From the NCBI RefSeq assembly GCF_022376445.1, contig NW_025955132.1, positions 1-64,000 on the forward strand: DNA of 64,000 nt. Direction: 5' to 3'. Below, piece by piece: positions 1 to 10,170 of the stretch (positions within the stretch are counted from its first letter, which is position 1; each line of letters starts with the position of its first letter). The position numbers and the translations under genes are program-made. The DNA is from Fomitopsis serialis. Taxonomy: Eukaryota > Basidiomycota > Agaricomycetes > Polyporales > Fomitopsidaceae. A model generated the notes under the pieces. That model saw only the letters and a program-made list of their open reading frames with translations, was not told where the DNA came from and made no database searches.

Positions 1-610
1 TCGTCGCGTCAGCGCGCGGCATTCTTCAAGCTTTGTTGTCCAGCGAACCGAGAGATCAGGGTGGCGGCGCCGAAAGCGCTTGTACCAAGTCGCGCCGAGA
101 GGGGTCTCTGCGATGTCGGATGCGTAGTCGAGAACAGCCTGCTGGGACATGGGAACACCGCGCCGCCCAAGTTCTTTGATCCATGCGACGAGGACCTCTT
201 CCTGCGCAGCCGAAATCTTGCGCTCGTTTGCATGCGCATCCTGACGTGACTGGGTCTCCCCCTTGTATCGAGCTGCGAGCGTCTGGCGGGCGATGCTGTA
301 GTCTCTCGCAGCCGCGCGCATCAGGAAAACCCTCTTTCCGGAATTCGCGATAACGCACCAAAAATCCCGCTAACATGTGGAACGTCGCGAATTCCGAGAC
401 TTTCGCGTCGTGTTTGGTCCATTACGAGTAATATCAGACAATTTCCTACTTTGATTGTGCACGCAGTAGTAATTGTTTAGGTTCTTCCCGAGTTGTCAAT
501 GCAATGTCATAATAACAATAGATGCTGTGTACCACAAATCATCTAGACTGATATATATTTCGGGCTACCTAGCATTTCACAGTGAGCGGGCAGACGAATA
601 CTAAGGGCAG

Positions 611-1580
611 ATGAGCGGACTCGGAGTGGGTAAGTGGACGCGAGTTTGGGCCTGTTACCTCAGGCTGCACCTGCCATCCTCCCTTTCCTCCCTGCTCGCT
701 CATGCTCGCGCATCCCCGCTCGTCACGCATCATCCGCACGCCCTCCTGACTTCTCGCTACTGTGCCCGTACGTACGGCGCACTCGTCGGCTGCGTGTGCA
801 AGCCAGGCACCGGCCCTGTGTGTTCGCGGTCGGCGGGTCGCGCTGGCGCACACCCCGGCCCTCCTCAACGCTGCCGCTGTCTGCCGTCCCTTGCTCACGC
901 GCGCGCGGTCCGTTCGTAGGCTGTGCTTGTGTGCTGGGCATTCGCCATGCACACTCGCGGTCGCCGTGCGTGTCATCGCCCGCCTGTGTGCCCGCTCGCC
1001 CGCCTGCTTGGCTGGCTGCACGTTCTTCGACCACGTCGACGTGCTGGGCATTCGCCCGGCGCACTTGCGGTCGGCGCGTGTGTGCTGTCGCCAGCCCGCT
1101 TACCCGCCCGCTCGCCTCAGGCTGCCCGCTTTTCCCGCCCGGGTAGTCTGTTTGCTCGTCCGCCCGGTAGTCAGCTCGCTCGTACGCCCGGCAGCCCGTT
1201 CGCCGGCCGTGTCTGCATGCAGGGCTCCGCGTGCTCGCAGTCGCCGTACGCGTCGTGCAGCAGACTGGTGCTGCACGTCACTGCACCCTGTGTTCGTTGT
1301 TAGCGTACCCACCCGCCTGCGTATGCACTCATCTTTCCTTCCCTTTGCTCGTGTGTCCATCGTCCGTCCATCGGCCATGTCTGCACGCAGGGTATGGGCC
1401 TGCGCGCTCGTCGTCGTCGTGTACGTTGTGCTGCACCCCTGGCGCGCCAGCCACCCATTCGTTGACCACGGTCCGCCGCGTCCGCGTGCTGATTCGAGCC
1501 GTCGATTTGCTCGTGGTAGCGCTCGTGTACGCCCGATTCAGCGCACTATTGCGGAAGGGTGCTGGGTGGTAGGGCGGTAA
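611..1580 (+). repeat. GC-rich strand-skewed degenerate minisatellite
   Basis: The + strand is C/T-rich with recurring phrases such as GTGCTGGGCATTCGCC, CACTCGCGGTCGCCGTG and GCCCGCTCGCCCGCC. Long open frames occur in several frames on both strands because stop codons are rare, so none is called as a gene. The same phrases recur, reverse-complemented, at about 57.6-58.6 kb. Confidence 0.7.
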
Positions 1581-1764
1581 CTAGTTACTGGGAGCGGCGG
1601 ACCAAGAGACGGTAAACTCAAATGGCCTAAGGGCAGGTATGTCTGCCCTGAATGAGATCTGGATCAAATCACGTGTTCACATCGCCACGTTGGCGACGTC
1701 GCGACTCGCATGACTCCCCTCCACAGTGTCCACACTCATCTTCCCTTCCCTACCGTTGAGTTAC

Positions 1765-2095
1765 AGTATGTTCGAGGTAACCGACTCATCAACATCAACA
1801 ACGCAAGCGAGCACGAAGACACTTGATATCGGCGACCTCTTGAGCGTGCTGAACACGGAGAAGCTCCGCGGGTACAACATCATAGTGTCCGTACTGCGAT
1901 GCGCAGCTGCGTACGCATCCACGAGGTGCGTGCCTCTCTATGGGGTCCGAGGCTCAAGCCCGACGGGCGCCGCGCAGGCTCCAAGAGACAGCAAATCAAC
2001 CTCTATGTCACCGAAGACGCAGAAGTCATCGGTCACGTCGTCGCCGCGATCCAGTTCATTGAGGCTGAGCATGAGAAGGGAAGGGCCAGTGAGTA
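1765..2095 (+). other. Possible captured coding fragment inside element 1
   Basis: Two frames look protein-like rather than repetitive. One reads through a stretch containing LDIGDLLSVLNTEKLRGYNI. After a likely splice or frame change a second contains QQINLYVTEDAEVIGHVVAA. It starts from a possible ATG at 1,768 and is followed at once by C/T-rich repeat. I do not recognise the family. It may be a host gene fragment carried by the element or a remnant of its own gene. Confidence 0.3.
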
Positions 2096-2109
2096 GCTAT
2101 CGCCCGCTC

Positions 2110-2600
2110 ACTGTTGCCCTCTTGCTACCTCACGCGTTTAAGTGTCTACCTGTTCACTCACGCACTCACTGGCACGCTCTCGTCCGCCCACTTGCTCACC
2201 CGCTCTTTCTCGCCCGCACGCTCATCCTCCTGCCAGCTCGCTCATCTGCCGACCTGTCGGTCTTGCGCATGCGTCCTCTCGCGGCTTCAAGCTCTCGCCC
2301 GCCCACCCTCTCTCGCCTCCATGCCCACCCTCCGCCCGCCGGTGCCTCCTTTCGCCTGCACTGCCTCCCGCCTGCGCCGTCTCTTGCTTGCGCCATCTCT
2401 TGCTTGCGTCGCCTCTTGCTTGCGCTGCCTCTTGCCCACGCCTAATTTTGCCTGTGCTCCCTTGCGCCCACCCATCTCTCGCCCACGCTCTCTCTTGCCC
2501 GCCCACTTGTCTATCTGATTGAGTTGTACACTCACCCGCTCGCGCTCGCTCACAGCGCTTCTGCTCGGCCATCCGCTAGTTCGCATGCCCGTGCTTTCTC
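2110..2600 (+). repeat. C/T-rich low-complexity tract
   Basis: Degenerate repeats of CTTGC, CGCCC and CTCGC type on the + strand, continuing the skewed composition of the 0.6-1.6 kb block. No gene is supported. Confidence 0.6.
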
Positions 2601-2697
2601 TCTCCCCATACATCAAGTGTTAGCTGGAGCCATACGATGGATAGGTACTGATCTCGAGTGGTTCACAAGTATTATACATTAGAAGTAGCTCGCCGAC

Positions 2698-2717
2698 AAG
2701 TAGTAGTAGTAGTAGTA
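2698..2717 (+). repeat. TAG trinucleotide microsatellite
   Basis: Six to seven consecutive GTA/TAG units in the AT-richer right part of element 1. Confidence 0.7.
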
Positions 2718-3965
2718 CTGGCTGTATTGTCCTGGATCGTCAACAGTACATTGCAATGCATTCCACGTTTTCTGATACCTACGTGTCTGTGTGCTGAATG
2801 TACTGCGAACAATAAGAGAATAAAGGGAATGATCCATATAATAGTGTAGAACCCTGGCCCGAACACGGCTGCATTCTTCGCAATATCGTGTTATTCATAT
2901 TTGAGTTCTCGACCATAGCGAATATACTGCTACTACAGCGAACATACGAATGGCTACAATTACTCGTCTTTCGCGGTAATAATACAACATTCGTTGTTAT
3001 TGCTAAAAGAGGGTTTTCCTGATGCGGACAGCATAGACAGGCTGCCCATTTGCCTTCAAGCCGCGCGACTTAACAGCAGCAACTGCCGCCTGAAGTCGCT
3101 CCTCGTGATTCTCGAACTCATAGTTGGGTGGCTTGACAATGCCTGGTTGTATAACATAGTATTAGTATCCTTGTCAACCCGGAAGACGATCCAATTAAAT
3201 ACTTACCTGCATCTGCAGCGAGCTCAGGCTCACTGGCAGCTTCAAAGGCCGATGAGTTCATTGCCTCCGTAATGTCACTGTATGATCATGTCAATTGTCC
3301 GGTTCGATTGTGTAAAGGTGAGTACTACATCAGGAAAAAGCTTTCCGGGCCATAGCACCCACTGAAGTTACATCACCATGATAGGAGCCATAGGGGCTGT
3401 AGAGGGCTGTAGACGTCAGCATTGACTATCTATTAATCCATAGTTGTCCATAGTACAGCGTAGTCGGGTGTAAGTGGGCCATAGGAGTCAATAGCTTTCA
3501 TCTGTTGTGTATATCAAACCATTGACGAGGATATAAAAACAAATGCCGCATAGCAGTGATACTCATCGGTGCACTGTGATATCACCGAAGCTACGAGAGT
3601 CACAGCTTAGACTCATTCCAGGAATTGATGTGATAACATTACAGGCAGACGTGGAACTCCGAGCCATAGGCTATACATAGTAGACAATATACTATTAGAG
3701 GTTTCTATGCACACTGTATCAGGGGAATGAATCCTCGGTCTCCTTGAACACGGGCCCGTACGCTCCCGATCCATCAGCTTACAAGTTTGATTCGGTACCT
3801 GCAGGCAAGTGCCCTGTTTACGTGCACTTAGACGGCGTCGCAAGCGTCGTATGCGTCCTGAACGTGTTGGCCGGCCCTGGCCATGTTCGCCCTGTTAATG
3901 TTCATCCCCGTTGTGTTCGCTCCCGTCGCACTCGCCCAGACGCGCTCGCATACCTGCCTGCCAGT

Positions 3966-4090
3966 GTATCGCGCTCGTCTGTGTCGTGCTCGTCTGTGTC
4001 GTGCTCGTCTGTGTCGTGCTCATCTGTGTCGTGCTCGTCTGTGTCGTGCTCACCTGCATCGTGCGCACCTGCATCGTGCTCGCCTGCGTC
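3966..4090 (+). repeat. 15-bp tandem repeat (about 8 units)
   Basis: Units of the form GTCGTGCTCGTCTGT are repeated with few changes (C/A swaps in GCTCATC and GCTCACC units). The length is a multiple of three, so every frame stays open. The + frame gives a Ser-Val-Ser-Cys-Ser type pentapeptide repeat. There is no sign of a flanking gene, so this is annotated as satellite, not coding. Confidence 0.75.
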
Positions 4091-4379
4091 GTACCTGTTG
4101 TGCTTGTGGTTGGTGGGCTGCAGGCCTGTCCTTGCTGCATGTCTTCGTTGTGAGTGTGTTCGTCCTAGACACGCTCTTCACGCTCGTCCTTGCCGGGCCA
4201 TTGTCCGTCGTGCGTGTGGAATCAATCGACACGTCGGGTGCTTCTGCAAGTACGCGCGTCGCGGGACAGGTCACTGTTTTCGTCAGCAGTGTGTACATCG
4301 GGCAACATGATAAACGTACAAATTACACAAACATTGGTCGTGAATGAACTGAGAGCGCCAGACGTGCAGCGAGGCACGT

Positions 4380-4535
4380 CCGACACGTGGCCGTGCAGCG
4401 CATACCTGGCGGATACTACGTGGAAGTCGTCCCGAGCGATGGAGGAGCTGTCTTCGTGGCCAGCAAGGCGCGCGACGGACTTCTCATTCACCAAACGCCT
4501 GCGGGTGCGGGACTTCATCAGGGCAGCCGTGAATG
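4380..4535 (+). other. Possible captured coding fragment inside element 2
   Basis: One + frame reads like a folded protein and includes VAVQRIPGGYYVEVVPSDGG. It is followed by a plausible intron (GTGTGTCTGG near 4,540 to TTCCTGCAG near 4,670). Antisense frames are open too, so the assignment is weak and the family is unknown. Confidence 0.25.
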
Positions 4536-5639
4536 GGGTGTGTCTGGCTGTAAGGGCGTACCTTCGAGCTTGAGCCTTCGCGCTCGTTCTATCCAACTCA
4601 CACTACACCCTTCCCCTTTCTTCCTCTTCGTGCTCTCCTCCTGTCCTTCTGACCCCCTATTCCTGCAGTTCGCGCGGCTCTCTCGCTCGACGCAGGACTT
4701 GTAGGTGCATCGTTTCGGTCCTGGATCGGGCGGGGGCGTCGCCAGAGCCGCGAGTTCGACCAGGGGTTGACACAGTCGAGTGGTAGAGCGGAAGAGTTTG
4801 CGAGAGGGCCGAAAGATGAGCATCGGAGCATTTGGCAGATAGGCTGGAGATGACGAAGCAGACGAGAGGCGGCTGAGCGAAGTGGGCGAGAGAGCAGCTG
4901 GCAGAGGCGCGCCGTCGTCTGCAAGTGCGAAGCGCTCGCTTCGGTGAATGCCGACTGCTGCCACAACTGCCACGACACGCCTCTCACTGCTCCAAGCCTC
5001 CAACTCGAAGTACCTCCCTTCCCTCGCGGCCGCTCCCTGCCCGCCGCATATCTTCAAGACACGCGGACGGGCCCGCTCCCAAGAGGCGAGGTGCACGGCA
5101 CGCAGCCGTAATGAGCCTCAGTGGAGGCTCGCTAGGTGAGTGCCCCGACTCGATGGGCCAGCTGTGTATAAGTCACGCAGCAGTCGACGTCGCAGTCTTG
5201 GGTGTCGACCGCAGGAGCACGACACTACGGTGGAGTAGGCCGGTCGAGGACAGCGCATACTTCGAGCAGGCGAGCGTCGTCGCAAAGGCACGGCAGTCCG
5301 TCGTCTCGAACGGCTCCGTCCAGCTTGCCTACGCCGAGCGGCCCCCGTCAAGTCAGGCGCGCTCGTCAAAGACGTCTTACACTGACGCGCGCCATCTCTC
5401 CAACGGCTCTGCACAACCCTCGGCCTCAAACAGTCGGGCTACATCTACTTATGCCACTGCCAGCGACGGCAGTCCTCGGGTACTGTCTGCCTCTCTATCT
5501 GTGCCAAAGAGTCGACCGTCATCCAGTCAATCCACCTCGCCTACCACTCGACCTCGGTTCCTCTCCGCATCTCACGCCCGCTTCCACACCACTCCCGCAA
5601 GCGCTGTCCCTCGTCGCAACGCCCCCACGGTCATCTCCG

Positions 5640-5710
5640 CCCCGCCTCCCGTCTTCTCCCAGCTCATCAAGTGCGACATCAATCACCCCTGCACCGGACG
5701 AAGACCCGGA
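5640..5710 (+). other. Possible coding fragment ending in C/T repeat
   Basis: The + frame contains PAPDEDPDAFHVRST, preceded by Ser/Pro-rich sequence and abruptly followed by Leu-Ala-Arg style low-complexity translation of the C/T tract. The acidic DEDPDAFHVR string looks like genuine protein and faintly resembles fungal RabGAP/TBC amino termini; that is only an impression. It may be an exon fragment whose neighbour was replaced by satellite. Confidence 0.2.
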
Positions 5711-5739
5711 TGCATTCCACGTGCGCTCGACTCGTCCGC

Positions 5740-6120
5740 TTGCTCGCGCCCTCGTCCCCTCGCTTTCCCGCTCTCCCCCTCGTTCGCTTGCCCATCCGCC
5801 CGCTTTGCTTGCCCGCTCGCTCGCCCTCTCGCCCTCTCGCCCGCCCTCTCGCCCGCCCTCTCGCCCACCCGCCTGCCCTCTCGCTCGCCCGCCCGCTCGT
5901 CCTCTCGCTCGTCCTCTCGCTCGCTCGTCCTCTCGCTCGCCCGCCCGCCCGCTCGCCCTTGCCGGCCTCGTTCTTTTGCTAGCCGACCCGCTCGCTTTCG
6001 CCTCTCCCGCCCCCTCTTGCCCACCTGGGAATTCTTGTCCGCTCGCGCACGCGTCCTGCCCGCTCGTTCACGCGTCTTGCCCACCTGTTTTTGCCCACTC
6101 GCTCGCTCGACCTCGTACTA
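5740..6120 (+). repeat. Pyrimidine-rich CTCGCCCG microsatellite-like tract
   Basis: A dense run of CTCGCTCGCCC and CCGCTCG units, with almost no A on the + strand. All apparent long frames here are Ala/Pro/Arg/Ser low complexity on either strand and are not called. Confidence 0.75.
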
Positions 6121-6169
6121 GCTTAGGTGAGTACACCGGCGGCGCAAACTTTGTCAGTCCCAGCGACCT

Positions 6170-6280
6170 CACTGTCAGGCCTGACCGGACTGTCTCACCC
6201 CGCTCTCGTCCGCTTCAAATACGGCTTCATGGGCAGCATCATCCGCCAGCTCGAGGAATTCGCCCACCTCTACGACTAAC
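6170..6280 (+). other. Possible terminal-exon fragment
   Basis: A + frame reads LSGLTGLSHPALVRFKYGFM and continues to ...EEFAHLYD before TAA near 6,279. The balanced composition contrasts with the repeats on both sides, so this may be a real 3' exon fragment trapped in element 2. Family not recognised. Confidence 0.25.
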
Positions 6281-7368
6281 TGATATGCCAAGGTGCTTGT
6301 TGAGGTGCGTGCGCCTCTACCACGCATACGTAGGATGCTCGCCGTCGCAGCAAGACAGACGGCCGTGTTGCGCCTCGCCCGCCTTTTCGCCCACTTAGTA
6401 CTTACCTACTCACCTAGTCGACCACGCGCCTGCTCTTGCCCGGCTGCCCGCTTTCCTTTCCACACGTACCTTCTCGACCCCCTGTCCACTCTCGCCCGTC
6501 TGCGTACCTCACGCCTGCCTACCCGCTCTCACCCGCCTGATCTCGCTTTGACTTGCACAACCTGTACTGCTGCAGCGGGTTGGTACCCGGGGTGCCCGGG
6601 GTGGGTACGGGTACTGGTTGAGCACGGGACACATGTGTGCTCTGTCTATGCATACAATACTTGTTTTCGTAGTTGTAATACTGTGTCATCTTGCAATCTA
6701 TTACATTTTATTTGATGTTCTTTCTGTTATATGAGCTGGGGACGACCGAGTGACCAGTATGATCCCATATTATCAGTGCTATGCTTTGAGATGTCTACTA
6801 TGATGGAATATGTCTCAGTATGTTGGCTTATGGGCCTATAGTACTATCATTCTATTGTGTACTATGCTGTTCTATGTTGACCATGGTGGTACTATGACCT
6901 GCTACAGATCACTACAGATTCTGCAAGCATGCTATACACAGGGGGGATTGCAATGAGCCTATACCAACTATGTCCCCTATATTGGCTGACCTAGGGATTG
7001 TCATTTTTCCTGATGCTAGTACTCACTTGATCTGCGCATCGGCATGCACATCGGCACCGCTACCGTTACTGCGATCTTTATCATCTTCATCTACTGTGCA
7101 AAATCGTATGTCAGCACGGCAGTGTCTCTACTCCGAGACGCGGCCACTCACCAGCATCGCCGTCATTGCTCATCTCGTCCTCCGAACTATCTATGTCGGT
7201 CCAGATCTCGCCATCGGAGTCATCGTCGTCTTCAATACTCTCTTGATCATCGAGGTCATGGTCTTCGTCGTCAAAGTCGCGCTCGCTATCGGTGTCAGTA
7301 ACTGACTGCAGCTCGGGTGCTTCGTCACTGTCCACGTCAGAGTCTTCGGGCCACAGCTGAGAGGGCAT

Positions 7369-7500
7369 GATGTTTGCGAGGTGAGGCGGCAGCAGAGAGA
7401 TCTGATTGCGAGCTGGGGAGTGTCCGAGTCTGAAGAGCACTCACTGCGAACTTCTGCCTTATATACTGCAGACCCCATGTCGTCATTCCCACCCATCCAC
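7369..7500 (-). promoter_or_regulatory. Promoter region of the CENP-B-like gene
   Basis: A TATATAAG sequence (minus strand, about 7,459-7,466) lies roughly 95 bp upstream of the chosen ATG at 7,368. This supports that start over upstream in-frame ATGs. No other motif is evident. Confidence 0.4.
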
Positions 7501-8330
7501 CCTCATAACTAGTGAGCACGAGATTGGTAAGTTTGCGCTGGCTTGAGGGGATGGACCCGAGCTTGGGGATGGCGAGGAAGTGGCATGCATGTTGTCGAGT
7601 CCTGGATGGCGAAGATCGAGGCGAATATGTATGATCTGCTTGAGAAACAATGGACATACCTATTTATGGTGTTGAACCTCGCGTTGGCCCTGCCGTATTC
7701 ATGTAGTTCGCCGTGGTCGTCGTCTCGATCAGCGGTTGAGCGGTCCTATTGCGAGTGTGATTCTGGGTGAAATAAAATACCTAAAAATAAGTGAACCTTC
7801 AGATATGAAAGACCGAAGCTCTGACTATGCAAACATACCAGTTTGGATTGCACGTCTCGAAGCTTAGCAATGTAGTTGCACATAGTCGGCGGAACCCTGA
7901 TCAGCATACCCCAAACCTCGATATGGCCTCATACGTTGTCAGGCATCGTTGGTGGGCCTGAGAGTGCGTGCAGGGATGGGCGTAGGTATGCTTATGGCAG
8001 TAGAGTTGTCGCGCGGTAGAGGGCTGAGAGTAAGATGAAAGAAGGCGTCCGTAGGTCGGGGCTTCTCAGCTGACACTTACCAAATCGGGGTACCCTCCCT
8101 CATAATCGCCGCCCTGCTCCAAACCTTTGCTGTATGGGCGTGTGAGTGAGCATAGTGCATGGTGGGACATATAGCAAGCTGTAGATATCGAAAGTGTGGC
8201 GATAGAAGGAGTAGAACGCGCTGTAGGCCACGATGGCCCATTACCTAGGGTGGCTCAGATCGTGGCCCGATATAGTACTTGAGTGACTGTAAGTTACGTA
8301 GTGGAGTAACTTATTAGTAGACTGTATTAT
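7501..8330. other. Intergenic, no gene supported
   Basis: Only short frames without splice logic. An AT-richer patch with CATAGTGCATGG/GGCCACGATGGCCC-type short palindromes lies at about 8,150-8,290. Confidence 0.5.
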
Positions 8331-8334
8331 GTAA

Positions 8335-8870
8335 TTGCACTGCTGGGTCGAACTTGGGTCGACCCTCCTTCTCCTCCGCGTCGATCATCCTCATCTGTTA
8401 CTTAACCTGGTCACATTCGCGTCAAATCCGCAGCTATGCTCTCTGGAGGATTACAACGCTTCTGTCGGACCATCAATTGAGCTCTCTGTAACTCTGTGGG
8501 ACGGCATTCAGGAATCCAGCCGTCCGCGTCGACGCATCGCACGGAACACTACTTTCATTGGGCAGGTCCTTGCAACGCACATTACGTAGTATGGCACTGT
8601 CAATGTGACGTGCTGAGTATGTCTTCGTCGTTCCACGAATCACCTCGCGCGGGTCGTGGCATGCCGGACCGTAGCCAGCTGCTAGTACTTAGGGTATGTC
8701 CATGACAATCTTAACCTTATGGTGTTTTAGCTTTTTGAATGTCAGTGCTGATCATGCTTTTCCAGTGATCCAAACGCTCGTATTGCGCCTTCTCCCAGAC
8801 TCAATCCACGTCCACGTTTGCGTTTGATTTTCTACGAGTACGACAGTCACTTCCTGTCCAAATATCAGAG
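8335..8870 (+). pseudogene. Possible decayed gene fragment
   Basis: A + frame from about 8,335 to 8,590 is protein-like (contains GPSIELSVTLWDGIQESSRP and RRRIARNTTFIGQ). A second block at 8,766-8,876 reads DPNARIAPSPRL... to LIFYEYDSHFLSKY before TAA. They could be exons of one gene or remnants. No clear start or family was found. Confidence 0.3.
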
Positions 8871-8879
8871 TGGTCTATA

Positions 8880-10170
8880 ATGGTGAGTGCCTTCTCATCT
8901 CGACTGGAGATGACGTCGCAACGATAATGCGAGTTCAGTCTAAGTTCAGTCTAGATGTAGAACATGCGCTGACATCCCGAACGAGTGTCTGGATTCAGTA
9001 CGTATGCGGCTACCTGGATGGTTCGTGATGGAGCCGGGATATACAGGGGATAGCTCACTGGCATAACTATAGCGTATCTCTTTGTGCGAAGAAGGCGATT
9101 TTCGCAATGCCGAAGAGTTTCCCTCAGGCGCGGAGGGCAGCGACGTTGAAAGCGGTACGACATGTAAAGCTGCGAGAACCCAAGAATGGAGACGTGATCA
9201 ACAATGCTCAGCGATGGTATGACATATTAGAAGGATATCTTGGAGCATGCAGCGCTGGGCACGAATGAGACAAGAAGTTCTACAAGAGTTCGGCCGCCGT
9301 GGATCAACAATGGGCGCACAAGGCTGGCGGAAAGAATGTTCGTCAACATGTTACGGGTGCGTGCATATGTTTTAATGATGAACACCGCAGCAAGCGTTGA
9401 TTCGACGTCTTGCCAGTGTTCAGTGTAGTTTCAGGTTTCCGCAGTACAAGCTGCCGGAATGCAGAGTCTTTGACCCTCAGGCTCCGTCTGGGCCATCTAT
9501 GATCTATGTCGCGCTCTAAGTGCATATATGCACTGCCAATCTGACCGCACTACTACAGGAGTCCGAGGGAAGTTCGTGATGTGCGTAACGATCTTCTGAG
9601 AGAAGCTGTGCAGTGTGGGAATCAGGAAGAGCTATGCATGAGGAAGGTAGCGCGTCCCGACTTGGCTTCGGAGGTCGTTCCGTGACGATATTAGTGCGTA
9701 TTGGTACGTGGGGCCGCAACTTCATCAATGAACCACTTAGCATCCCGGGTGCCAGTAGGGGGGAAGACGACTCTCAGTGCCCGGATACACTGCGCTCGGG
9801 CCAGACTTGTCAAGGATGTTGAGCGACACGAGTCAATGGCAGGGCGACCGGATTTCAGGCGACCGGCAGAGGTCCGTGGCGGTGTCATCTCCAGCGTCAG
9901 GGATGGTAATCCGCCGCGACACAGGTCAGCAGCGCCCAGGCTTCTGCAATGGAAGACATTGTTGATCGCAGAAGACTGGCCTCGGCTTCGTGCTGCGGGA
10001 GTTCGATTCCGTGCGTCGCCTGTGGCGCGCCCTCTTTGCGCGCTCACCATCATCGTGTCCATACTGATCTCGTCGATACGAAATAGGCGGTATGACCATG
10101 TATATAGGGCAGCTGCCGTCGACTATTCTTCGTATCCGCTCATCGGCTCTGTACAATTACTCCAGTTGCG
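8880..10170. other. No gene supported
   Basis: Short frames on both strands without recognisable motifs or a consistent splice pattern. The stretch may include more of the decayed sequence to its left and the promoter of the gene that starts at 10,171. Confidence 0.4.

Larger units (their letters stand above)
322..3021. mobile_element. TIR transposon, element 1 (2,700 bp), inserted in exon 4 of the CENP-B-like gene
   Basis: Seen: the ends are perfect 16-bp inverted repeats, CAGGAAAACCCTCTTT at 322-337 and its complement at 3,006-3,021. Each end is flanked by the dinucleotide AT (320-321 and 3,022-3,023). Deleting the element and one AT restores an uninterrupted CENP-B-like reading frame, which is strong evidence for a 2-bp target duplication. 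The interior holds GC-rich, C/T-skewed degenerate minisatellite (about 610-1,580 and 2,110-2,600), a short possibly coding stretch near 1,765-2,095 and an AT-rich right end. No transposase was recognised, so it is probably non-autonomous. The superfamily is not assigned: a TA duplication would suggest Tc1/mariner, but here it is AT. Confidence 0.75.
3331..7012. mobile_element. TIR transposon, element 2 (3,682 bp), inserted in intron 2 of the CENP-B-like gene
   Basis: Seen: the left end CAGGAAAAAGCTTTCC at 3,331 and the complement of the right end, CAGGAAAAATGACAATCC read inward from 7,012, share CAGGAAAAA. AT flanks both ends (3,329-3,330 and 7,013-7,014). The terminal octamer CAGGAAAA is the same as in element 1. 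Removing the element and one AT leaves a normal intron of about 65 nt with GTGAG donor at 7,026 and CAG acceptor at 3,278. The interior carries a 15-bp tandem repeat, C/T-rich repeat tracts and several short protein-like stretches. AT-rich sequence lies just inside both ends. No transposase was recognised. Confidence 0.65.
1..7368 (-). pseudogene. CENP-B/pogo-type transposase-like gene, 5' part, interrupted by two transposons and cut by the window edge
   Basis: Seen: four spliced exons on the minus strand join in frame. Exon 1 (7,368-7,152) begins ATG and encodes a very acidic Asp/Glu/Ser-rich head; exon 2 is 7,093-7,027; exon 3 is 3,277-3,207; exon 4 starts at 3,142 and resumes at 321 after removal of the element at 322-3,021. 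Introns have GTGAG/GTAAG donors and CAG acceptors, and phases 1, 2 and 1 match across junctions. The C-terminal part has a psq-like helix-turn-helix (around AAARDYSIARQTL) and a CENP-B/Tc5-type DNA-binding segment (AQEEVLVAWIKELGRRGVPM, then WYKRFRRRHPDL). Known: this architecture precedes a DDE nuclease domain in pogo/Tigger-like fungal transposases; that part would lie left of the window. The exon-4 insertion should inactivate it; the intron-2 insertion makes that intron about 3.7 kb. It could be a transposase or a domesticated CENP-B-like protein. Confidence 0.8.

Noticed and set aside
50..400. Plus-strand 62-codon and minus-strand 106-codon frames near the left edge
   Set aside because: Out of frame with the clear CENP-B-type coding sequence on the minus strand.
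634..1580. Long overlapping open frames on both strands
   Set aside because: Produced by GC-rich, stop-poor satellite; translations are Ala/Arg/Pro/Cys low complexity without motifs.
3360..3480. CCATAGG/TCCATAG short palindromes as a separate MITE
   Set aside because: They sit just inside the left end of element 2 and have no ends or duplications of their own.
4925..6398. Two 398-codon plus-strand frames
   Set aside because: They run into C/T satellite as Ala-Arg-Pro-Leu repeats, overlap each other, and lack splice or domain support as whole proteins; only short islands look real.
9990..10020. GTTCGATTCC resembling a tRNA T-arm
   Set aside because: No matching acceptor stem, D-arm or anticodon arm could be formed around it.
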